NCBI GenBank assembly: GCA_014360385.1 | Contig: JACIXO010000012.1 | Span: 1-11,650, forward strand | Source: Actinomycetota bacterium | GTDB taxonomy: Bacteria > Actinomycetota > Humimicrobiia > Humimicrobiales > Humimicrobiaceae | Length of the DNA: 11,650 nucleotides | Direction: 5' to 3' | Shown: piece by piece, positions 6,216 through 11,650 of the stretch | Numbering within the stretch: position 1 is the first letter of the stretch | Layout of the letters: every line of letters starts with the position of its first letter | The notes under the pieces: model-generated | The model's database searches: none | Told to the model about the DNA's origin: nothing | What the model saw: only the letters and a program-made list of their open reading frames with translations | Made by a program: the position numbers and the translations under genes

Positions 6216-6262
6216 ATATTGAGAAATAAATATTGAGAAAAAGTTAAATATTGAGAAAAAGT
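6213..6262 (+). repeat. Tandem repeat TAAATATTGAGAAA(AAGT), three copies
   Basis: A 14-bp copy at 6213-6226 is followed by two exact 18-bp copies, TAAATATTGAGAAAAAGT, at 6227-6244 and 6245-6262. The third copy contains the TTG start codon (6251) assigned to the downstream gene, so the repeats form its translation-initiation region. Confidence 0.8.
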
Positions 6263-7153
6263 GATAAAGCTAAAGTTAGCTATAACGCCTATGTTGGCCA
6301 CAGCACCTCTTGTAGAGTAGCCGGGAGCCGAAGATCTTTCAGCTTAACCTTTTTGTTTTTGTTTTTACACCTGCTGGTCTTACCAGCTATTCTTTCTATG
6401 TCTCTTTCCTGTAAAAACAACAAGATTGGTACCTCTTCTGAGATTAGCTCCACGGATGAGCCCATGGGTGAAATTGGCTATGTAGGTGAAGACTTTCCCT
6501 ATTATTTTGACTATAGGAAAATAGAAGTCCAGCCCACAAGCTCTATAGATGTTCTGATTGAAAGCTGTAATCTGTATTTAGATATATATGGTGACCTTGT
6601 TGTTTTGGGAGAGGTTGTAAACACCTCGCCTGTTTGCAAGACAAGTGTCGTTGTGACTTTTGACTTCCTGGATAAGAAGGAAAATAAGATAATATCAGCT
6701 AATTTCCAGGCTCCAGTTAATTATATAAGGGAAAACGCCAGGCTTCCCTTCTGGTTATATTTCGATGATAGAGAGAAATACATAGATATATCTGAGTTGA
6801 GAATAGGAGTAAATTACAAAAATTACCTCGACAAACTGAAGGGAAATCCTGCAGTAAAAACTGAAAAATATTACTACCAGGATGACACATTAATCATTGA
6901 GGGGAAAGTAGTTAACCTGGGCCAGAGCAAAGTCGACAATCTTAAGCTCTTTTGCACTTTTTATAATGAAAAAGACCAGGTGGTTTTTATAAGGCAATGC
7001 TATCTACCGAAGGAGGAGCTGGAGCCCCTCGAAGAAGAGGATTTTGTTCTTGAGGTTTTGCTGGACGAATATCTAAGAGACTTTACCCATTACCATCTAG
7101 AAGTATTCTTTGAGGATTCTATTGAGTTACCCAAACCCACAGAAACAACTTGA
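6251..7153 (+). CDS. Hypothetical exported/membrane-anchored protein with two FxLYD-like repeats
   Basis: The 300-residue product begins with a long basic region, then SRRSF at 26-30, a hydrophobic stretch at about 32-49 and a Cys at 54 (SMSLSC), suggesting export with lipid attachment. The lipobox is imperfect, with Leu at -2 not -3. Two similar beta-rich modules follow: LVVLGEVVNTSPVCKTSVVVTFDFLD at about 116-141 is split here as GEVVNTSP and VVVTFDFLD, and its partner has EGKVVNLGQSKVDNL and CTFYNEKDQVV at about 217-245. This pattern fits FxLYD domains, common in extracytoplasmic proteins of unknown role. An in-frame TAA at 6245-6247 limits the start; TTG 6251 is the only start codon before the hydrophobic segment, and its Shine-Dalgarno is poor. 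It converges with corA. Function is unknown. Confidence 0.7.
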   Translation: MRKSDKAKVSYNAYVGHSTSCRVAGSRRSFSLTFLFLFLHLLVLPAILSMSLSCKNNKIGTSSEISSTDEPMGEIGYVGEDFPYYFDYRKIEVQPTSSIDVLIESCNLYLDIYGDLVVLGEVVNTSPVCKTSVVVTFDFLDKKENKIISANFQAPVNYIRENARLPFWLYFDDREKYIDISELRIGVNYKNYLDKLKGNPAVKTEKYYYQDDTLIIEGKVVNLGQSKVDNLKLFCTFYNEKDQVVFIRQCYLPKEELEPLEEEDFVLEVLLDEYLRDFTHYHLEVFFEDSIELPKPTETT

Positions 7154-7190
7154 TCGTTTCCCGGACACTAGATAAAATCTGACCCCTCCC

Positions 7191-8156
7191 TCATATCCAC
7201 TCCTTGTATTTAAAGTAGGCAAGCATCCCGATAGCTACTGCAATCAACACTGCCATGATAATAATAAAAGCAAGAGGATGGCTGGCTATTGGTAGTCCTA
7301 TATTCATTCCATAAATGCCAGTAATGAGAGTAAGGGGTAGTATTATCACTGAGAAAATAGTAAGTATTCGCATGATGTCATTTATCTTGTTGGAGAGAAG
7401 AGACTGGTGAGCTTCATGTATGCCCTCGATTAGCTCCTTGTAATTATCGAGCGTATCCCATATTTTTTCGATATGGTCAACAAGGTCACTGAAATAAACT
7501 TCGAGTTCTTCGATTAAAAATTCCATATCTTTTATCTCGAGAGTTTTTAAGAGTTTTCTTTGTGGAAATATAATACTTCTAAATGCAAGTATGTTTGTTC
7601 TTATCAGGAGAATTTCTTTTACGTTCTTACTGCTCACTTTTTTAAAGATAGCATCTTCTACATCCTGGATGTTCCGGTATATTTTATTCAGAATTGGAAA
7701 ACAGTAGTCTATGAGCGAGTCAATTATTTTGTGCAGGAGGTAGCCAGATCCTTTTTCAAGGATTTCATGGTTTTCAAGAAGGGTCTCATAAGTGTTCTGG
7801 AGGGGTTTACATATGCCGTGGTGGACGGTTACTAGAAAGTTCATGCCTATAAAAATGTTTACAGCAAATGGCACCAGTCTTCTTGTTTGTTTTATAAAAT
7901 AAGGGATGTGCATTACTATGAAAAAATACTCGTCATACTCATCTATTTTTGGTCTCTCAATGACACTTATGCAGTCTTCTATATCCAGAGGGTGGAACTT
8001 GAATTGGTCTAATAGGGACTGCATGTTATTTCTACTGGGGTTTTCTATGTCAGCCCATATAAGGTAGTTGGGATTGTTTATAAAAGGACCTATCTGGGGC
8101 AATTCTATATCTTCTATTATTCTTTTTTCTCTTTTCTCATAAACTAAAACTCTCAT
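7191..8156 (-). CDS. corA: CorA family divalent metal ion transporter
   Basis: CorA proteins are homopentameric inner-membrane channels for Mg2+, sometimes Co2+ or Ni2+. The 321-residue product has the family layout: a large soluble N-terminal domain, a long helical stretch (about 120-260) with many charged residues that forms the funnel stalk, then two C-terminal membrane helices at about 262-282 and 294-314. The diagnostic YGMN is at 282-285 directly after the first helix, and the protein ends in a basic cytoplasmic tail, KYKEWI. The loop after GMN is short, as usual. The ATG at 8156 gives normal length, although no clear Shine-Dalgarno precedes it. It stands alone between convergent and tandem neighbours, 37 bp from the plus-strand gene end. 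Ion preference cannot be read from the sequence. Confidence 0.93.
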   Translation of the reverse strand: MRVLVYEKREKRIIEDIELPQIGPFINNPNYLIWADIENPSRNNMQSLLDQFKFHPLDIEDCISVIERPKIDEYDEYFFIVMHIPYFIKQTRRLVPFAVNIFIGMNFLVTVHHGICKPLQNTYETLLENHEILEKGSGYLLHKIIDSLIDYCFPILNKIYRNIQDVEDAIFKKVSSKNVKEILLIRTNILAFRSIIFPQRKLLKTLEIKDMEFLIEELEVYFSDLVDHIEKIWDTLDNYKELIEGIHEAHQSLLSNKINDIMRILTIFSVIILPLTLITGIYGMNIGLPIASHPLAFIIIMAVLIAVAIGMLAYFKYKEWI

Positions 8157-8241
8157 ATTTCGTATTTTATGTGTGTCTAAGTTTTACTATTTTCTTCATT
8201 TTGCTATATCTTTGTACTTTTGGTATTACATATATGAGCTT

Positions 8242-8270
8242 ATTATATATGATTATGGCGACTAAATTAA
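8242..8270 (-). promoter_or_regulatory. Candidate corA promoter
   Basis: On the minus strand a perfect TATAAT (8247 to 8242) lies 17 bp after TTAATT (8270 to 8265). The implied start near 8235 gives a leader of about 80 nt. The -35 is weak, with three of six matches. Confidence 0.3.
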
Positions 8271-8277
8271 AGCCATT

Positions 8278-8303
8278 TGTTCAATATAACTGTTCAACAT
8301 AAT
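8278..8303 (+). repeat. Tandem 13-bp repeat
   Basis: TGTTCAATATAAC and TGTTCAACATAAT are adjacent and match at 11 of 13 positions. Confidence 0.5.
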
Positions 8304-8332
8304 TTTGGGTTAAAACCTGGTTCAGATTTTTA

Positions 8333-8354
8333 AGATCTATTTGAGATCTATTTG
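8333..8354 (+). repeat. Tandem 11-bp repeat AGATCTATTTG
   Basis: Two exact adjacent copies, 8333-8343 and 8344-8354, each containing the AGATCT palindrome. Confidence 0.65.
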
Positions 8355-8397
8355 ATTTGTTGGATTTGCACAGAAACTCGTCCAGCCCCTGTTAATT

Positions 8398-8503
8398 ATT
8401 AGTTCTAGCTGAATAATTGGCTAAAACATAAAATTTTAAAAGGTGTTGTGCTCAAAAAGTTATTATTTTTTCGAAAATAATGAATTATTCAGCAAGAACT
8501 AAT
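8398..8503. repeat. Nested inverted repeat: 21-bp arms around a TTCG hairpin; MITE-like or terminator
   Basis: Left arm 8398-8418 and right arm 8483-8503 pair at 20 of 21 positions; the only mismatch is A8407/A8494. Inside lies a perfect 8-bp hairpin, ATTATTTT-TTCG-AAAATAAT, at 8462-8481. TTAA flanks both ends (8392-8395; 8503-8506, overlapping the arm by one base). The element begins 39 bp beyond the fdhA stop. Read on the minus strand, the inner hairpin is followed by AACTTTTTG, so it could terminate fdhA transcription. Arm length and small size would also suit a miniature inverted-repeat element, but no second copy is seen in the window. Confidence 0.7.
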
Positions 8504-8516
8504 TAAACTCGATTGT

Positions 8517-8532
8517 CTGGTCTACTGGTCTA
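8517..8532 (+). repeat. Tandem 8-bp repeat CTGGTCTA
   Basis: Two exact adjacent copies just downstream of the fdhA stop codon. Confidence 0.5.
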
Positions 8533-8541
8533 CAAGAGAGT

Positions 8542-11301
8542 CTAGAGGGCTGGTTTTATTTTTGCAGCGCATACCTTGAACTCAGGGATTTTAGCTTTGG
8601 GATCCAGGGCAGGATTAGTGAGTTTATTGGCAGGCGAATCTGCATAGTGGAATGGTATAAAAAGAACCCCTTTCTTTATTCTGGGGTTTACTAAAGCTGT
8701 GGCATTTATAGAACCTCTTCTTGTTTCAAGAGTAACCTTTTGCTTATCTTTTATTCCAAGTTTTGAAGCATCTTCAGAATTTATGTGAACTGTAGCCATG
8801 GGAGCAAGTATGTTTAGACCTTCCACTTTGCCGGTCATTGTTCTGGTGTGATACTGGTACAGGATTCTACCTGTTGTTAGAATAAAGGGATACTCTCTAT
8901 CTGGGACTTCTGCAGGGGGCTTATAGTCAACAGGTATGAACTTACCCTTGCCACAGGAAAAGCTCTTTTGGTGAAGAATCTTGGTCCCTGGGTCATCATA
9001 GCTTTTGCAGGGCCATTGAAGTGAGCTATTTTCCAATCTTCTGTAACTTACACCTCCATATATAGGCGTTAGTTCTGCGATCTCATCCATTATCTCTGAG
9101 ACTTCTTTATAATCCATGGGATAGCCCATAGCTTTTGATAACATACAGATTATTTGCCAGTCTTCCTTTGCTTCACCTGGTGGCTCAAGGGCTTTTCTGA
9201 CTCTCTGGATTCTCCTTTCGGTATTAGTAAAGGTACCGTTTTTCTCTGCAAAGCACGCGCCTGGCAATATCACGTCTGCAAACTCCCCTGTTTCTGTGAG
9301 GAAAATGTCCTGTACAACCAAAAACTCAAGATTTTTAAGAGCCTGGGCTACATGAAGGATATCAGGATCGCTTAACATTGGGTTTTCACCCATTATGTAG
9401 AGAGCCTTTATTTTGCCGTTTTTTGCTTCGTTGATCATCTCTGTTACAGTAAGGCCGCTTTTTTCAGGTAGTTTATTTCTCCATCTTTTCTCAAACTTTT
9501 CTCTAATAGAGTCATCCTCCACGCTCTGGTATCCAGTATAGACATTGGGTAATGCCCCTACGTCACATGCGCCCTGAACATTGTTTTGACCCCTTAGAGG
9601 ATTGACTCCTGCACCTTTTCTGCCCACATTTCCAGTCATCATTGCCAGGTTCGCTATGGCAGTTACATTGTCTGTTCCGCAGGTATGCTGGGTAATTCCC
9701 ATTGAATAGAAGATCAGGGCATTTTTTGCTCTTCCGTATAGTCTTGCCGCTGTTATAAGGTCTTTCTCGTTAACTCCTGAAACTTCTTGTACTTTTTGGG
9801 GAGTATATGAAGAAAAGCATGGTATAAGTTTATCGAAGTCCTCAGTTCTTTCAGCGATAAAGTCTTTGTCATGGAGATTTTCCTGATAGATTATGTTCAT
9901 AATTCCTAAAAGCACAGCTACGTCTGTTCCCGGGTAATGCCTTAAGTGGAGGGTGGCATGCTTTGTTATCGGGATATCTCTCGGGTCAATCACTATTAGT
10001 TTTAACCCGTGGTAGTTTACACATTTTATTATTTCATAACCAATTACCGGGTGGGCCTCAGTAGTGTTAGAGCCAATAATAATTGCTACATCTGCGTATT
10101 TTATGTCTTCTACAGAATTTGTCATAGCACCACTGCCAAATGTAGGTATAAGACCTGTTATGGTAGAAGCATGGCAAAGCCTTGCACAGTGGTCGATATT
10201 GTTAGTACCAATTACTGCTCTTGCAAATTTGGACATAAGGTAATTTTCTTCGTTCGTGCATTTTGCTGAGCTTAGAATTCCTATAGAGTCGGGTCCATAT
10301 TTTTGTTTTATTTCTTCAAGCCTGGTGGAAACTATTTCGATCGCAGTGTCCCAGCTTACTTTCTCAAACTCTCCGTGCGCGTTTTTAACCAGGGGATAAG
10401 CAAGTCTTTGTGGACTTAAGACAAAATCAAAACCAAACCTTCCCTTTACACAAAGGTTTCCTTCATTTACATTTTTGCCTATATCCGAGGATACATTTAC
10501 TATTTTGCCATCCTTGATATGCAAGTTTATCTGGCACCCAACCCCGCAATAAGGACAGGTGGTCTTAACCATGGTAGTTTCCCATGTCCTTGCCTTTTTC
10601 ATGTAAGGTTTTGGTTGGAGTGCTCCCACAGGACAGGTAGATATGCAGTTTCCACAAAAAACACAATCCGTTTCAGTTAAGGGCTGGTCAAATGCCGGAA
10701 CTACTTCGCTTTCAAATCCTCTTTTGGCGTAGCCAATGGCACTTGCGCCCACAACGTCATCGCACATTCTAATACATCTTCCACAGAGGATGCATTTTTC
10801 GTTATCTCTATAGATGAAAGGATTGTCATCCAGAACCTTTTTGTGATGGATCCTACCTTTGTACCTGGTTTCCTTTATGTCGTACATATAGGCGAGATCT
10901 TGCAGGGTACAGTTCCCGCACGACTCGCATGTCATACAATCCAGGGGATGATCAGAAATTATTAGTTCTAAGTTTAGCCTTACAAGCTCATTTATATGGG
11001 AGGAGTTAGTGGTAACTTTCATGCCATCAGAGACCTTGGTAAGACAGGATGGGACTGCCTCCGGCATGCCTTCAACTTCTACAAGGCAGAGCCTGCAGGC
11101 ACCCTGAGGTTTTAGTCTTGGGTCATAGCATAGATGGGGGATGAGTATGTTGTTTTCGAGTGCTACTTGAAGTATTGTTTTGGTTGGAGAAGCAAGGTAA
11201 GGCTTTTCGTTTATATAGATCTCTACAGTGTTTTCATTTTCATTTTCATTTACCCTGTATTTATTTCTGGAGGGATCTTCTTTGCTCATTTTTTCGCTCA
11301 T
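8542..11301 (-). CDS. fdhA: Formate dehydrogenase catalytic (alpha) subunit, Cys-type, with N-terminal Fe-S extension
   Basis: FdhA interconverts formate and CO2 at a molybdenum or tungsten bis-pterin centre. The 919 residues show, in order: a [2Fe-2S] domain (Cys58, 69, 72, 86); a His-Cys3 [4Fe-4S] motif (His118, Cys122, 125, 131); two ferredoxin-type [4Fe-4S] clusters (Cys170/173/176/180 and 213/216/219/223); the proximal cluster of the catalytic domain (Cys249, 252, 256, 284); RLCHAS with Cys376-His377; and a C-terminal pterin-dinucleotide-binding domain (about 803-919) with ILTTGR and HTRTMTG. Position 376 is selenocysteine in many relatives; here the codon is TGC. This layout is typical of cytoplasmic enzymes working with NAD(P)- or ferredoxin/hydrogenase-linked partners. 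No partner subunit is adjacent. Two in-frame ATGs (11301 and 11289) arise from a 12-bp duplication, and (Asn-Glu) repeats sit at 18-24, so the exact start is uncertain. Confidence 0.93.
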   Translation of the reverse strand: MSEKMSKEDPSRNKYRVNENENENTVEIYINEKPYLASPTKTILQVALENNILIPHLCYDPRLKPQGACRLCLVEVEGMPEAVPSCLTKVSDGMKVTTNSSHINELVRLNLELIISDHPLDCMTCESCGNCTLQDLAYMYDIKETRYKGRIHHKKVLDDNPFIYRDNEKCILCGRCIRMCDDVVGASAIGYAKRGFESEVVPAFDQPLTETDCVFCGNCISTCPVGALQPKPYMKKARTWETTMVKTTCPYCGVGCQINLHIKDGKIVNVSSDIGKNVNEGNLCVKGRFGFDFVLSPQRLAYPLVKNAHGEFEKVSWDTAIEIVSTRLEEIKQKYGPDSIGILSSAKCTNEENYLMSKFARAVIGTNNIDHCARLCHASTITGLIPTFGSGAMTNSVEDIKYADVAIIIGSNTTEAHPVIGYEIIKCVNYHGLKLIVIDPRDIPITKHATLHLRHYPGTDVAVLLGIMNIIYQENLHDKDFIAERTEDFDKLIPCFSSYTPQKVQEVSGVNEKDLITAARLYGRAKNALIFYSMGITQHTCGTDNVTAIANLAMMTGNVGRKGAGVNPLRGQNNVQGACDVGALPNVYTGYQSVEDDSIREKFEKRWRNKLPEKSGLTVTEMINEAKNGKIKALYIMGENPMLSDPDILHVAQALKNLEFLVVQDIFLTETGEFADVILPGACFAEKNGTFTNTERRIQRVRKALEPPGEAKEDWQIICMLSKAMGYPMDYKEVSEIMDEIAELTPIYGGVSYRRLENSSLQWPCKSYDDPGTKILHQKSFSCGKGKFIPVDYKPPAEVPDREYPFILTTGRILYQYHTRTMTGKVEGLNILAPMATVHINSEDASKLGIKDKQKVTLETRRGSINATALVNPRIKKGVLFIPFHYADSPANKLTNPALDPKAKIPEFKVCAAKIKPAL

Positions 11302-11338
11302 TTTTCACATGCTTTATTCACATGTTTTGTATTTAAAT

Positions 11339-11368
11339 GTTTTAAGTTTTAAGAAGATATTATGTCAA
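11339..11368 (-). promoter_or_regulatory. Candidate fdhA promoter
   Basis: On the minus strand a perfect TTGACA (11368 to 11363) is followed by TAAAAC at 18 bp (11344 to 11339; four of six) or TTAAAA at 17 bp. It lies about 40 bp upstream of the fdhA start. The TTGACA is created at the junction of two 15-bp direct repeats. Confidence 0.35.
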
Positions 11369-11389
11369 GAAGATATTATGTTATTATGT
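11351..11389 (+). repeat. 15-bp direct repeats AAGAAGATATTATGT, 16-bp period
   Basis: Exact copies lie at 11351-11365 and 11367-11381, followed by a partial third copy TATTATGT at 11382-11389. They overlap the candidate fdhA promoter and could be regulator-binding sites or slippage products. Confidence 0.65.
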
Positions 11390-11559
11390 GCTTGTTGTAA
11401 TGTGCTTCGCTTAAGTCATTTGTTTTCGATACATTTTCTCCCCTAGCACCCTCACTAAAGCTTAAGGGGGAATTCCTTCTATGAGAAATCGCCTTTTTGA
11501 TGACTTATGATAGAATATTTCTCTCAATTTTACAATTAAATTTGTGTGCTGGTTAATTC

Positions 11560-11588
11560 TTTAAATCCCTGAATATGCGTACTATAAT
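11560..11588 (+). promoter_or_regulatory. Candidate promoter of right-edge gene
   Basis: TTTAAA (11560-11565, four of six) is followed after 17 bp by a perfect TATAAT (11583-11588). A start near 11595 would leave only about ten bases before ATG 11606, including GGAGG. Confidence 0.4.
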
Positions 11589-11605
11589 TGTGGACATTGG
11601 AGGTT

Positions 11606-11650
11606 ATGGTTGCAGTACGAAATAAGATGAAAATTAATTCTTGGTTAAGG
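11606..11650 (+). CDS. Possible start of an unidentified CDS running off the right edge
   Basis: ATG 11606 opens a frame of 15 codons to the window edge, beginning MVAVRNKMKINSWLR. GGAGG at 11599-11603 precedes it but with only two spacer bases; TTG codons at 11588 and 11597 or ATG 11627 are in-frame alternatives. The basic N-terminus is too short to identify. It would be transcribed divergently from fdhA. Confidence 0.3.
   Translation, partial: MVAVRNKMKINSWLR

Larger units (their letters stand above)
8157..8541. other. fdhA-corA spacer
   Basis: This 385-bp spacer holds no convincing gene. It contains a possible minus-strand corA promoter (8242-8270), tandem short duplications (8278-8303, 8333-8354, 8517-8532) and a 106-bp nested inverted repeat (8398-8503), described separately. 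Confidence 0.7.
11302..11605. other. Region upstream of fdhA, likely divergent promoter region
   Basis: No convincing gene is present. TTCACATG is repeated at 11304-11311 and 11317-11324, and 15-bp repeats lie at 11351-11381. A CCCCT/AGGGG stem (11440-11444 with 11465-11469) encloses AGC/GCT pairing. There are candidate promoters in both directions, for fdhA (minus) and for a gene starting near 11606 (plus). Confidence 0.5.

Noticed and set aside
6213..6262. CRISPR-like array
   Set aside because: Repeats are directly adjacent or four bases apart, with no spacers of CRISPR length.
10174..10176. Selenocysteine codon in fdhA
   Set aside because: The codon at the Sec position reads TGC on the minus strand, so it is cysteine.
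11134..11446. Plus-strand frames over the fdhA start and upstream region
   Set aside because: Low-complexity Phe/Ser/Leu products created by the complement of the Asn-Glu repeat; no Shine-Dalgarno and overlap with a conserved gene.

Overview
The window is an AT-rich bacterial chromosome segment that starts inside dnaA and so probably lies next to the replication origin. All recognisable genes are ordinary housekeeping or anaerobic-metabolism genes. DnaA resembles the Gram-positive (Firmicutes/Actinobacteria) type, and a formate dehydrogenase catalytic subunit points to an anaerobe or facultative anaerobe. An AT-rich deep-branching actinobacterial or clostridial lineage would fit, but the sequence alone does not settle the taxon.

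Layout. 2-1075 (+): 3' part of dnaA. 1076-1485: a gene-free, very AT-rich spacer with short iterated motifs, palindromes and direct repeats, the best candidate for oriC or its unwinding region. 1486-2601 (+): dnaN. 2622-3593 (+): a Rossmann-fold/DUF2520 protein. It is followed on the same strand by panB, panC and, after a 328-bp gap, panD; the last three make pantothenate, the CoA precursor. 6251-7153 (+): a membrane-anchored or exported protein with two FxLYD-like repeats. 7191-8156 (-): a CorA-type divalent metal transporter, convergent with the previous gene. 8542-11301 (-): FdhA, a 919-residue molybdenum/tungsten formate dehydrogenase with an N-terminal iron-sulfur extension and cysteine at the selenocysteine position. 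At the right edge a divergent plus-strand gene may begin at 11606.

How the genes work together. PanB makes ketopantoate, PanC condenses pantoate with beta-alanine, and PanD makes beta-alanine. The ketopantoate reductase (panE) is missing from the cluster, and the DUF2520 oxidoreductase-like protein sits where such an enzyme would be useful. dnaN is followed by these metabolic genes, not by recF/gyrB as in many bacteria.

Noncoding DNA. Nearly every spacer carries short tandem or near-tandem duplications (units about 7-18 bp). The spacer between fdhA and corA holds a 106-bp structure with 21-bp inverted arms (20 of 21 pair) around a perfect 8-bp TTCG-loop hairpin. The panD leader has a 19-bp perfect palindrome overlapping one of two 16-bp direct repeats. 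I found no clear novel defence or mobile system. The more interesting items are the DUF2520-pan association, the origin-region repeat architecture, the panD leader and the nested inverted repeat.
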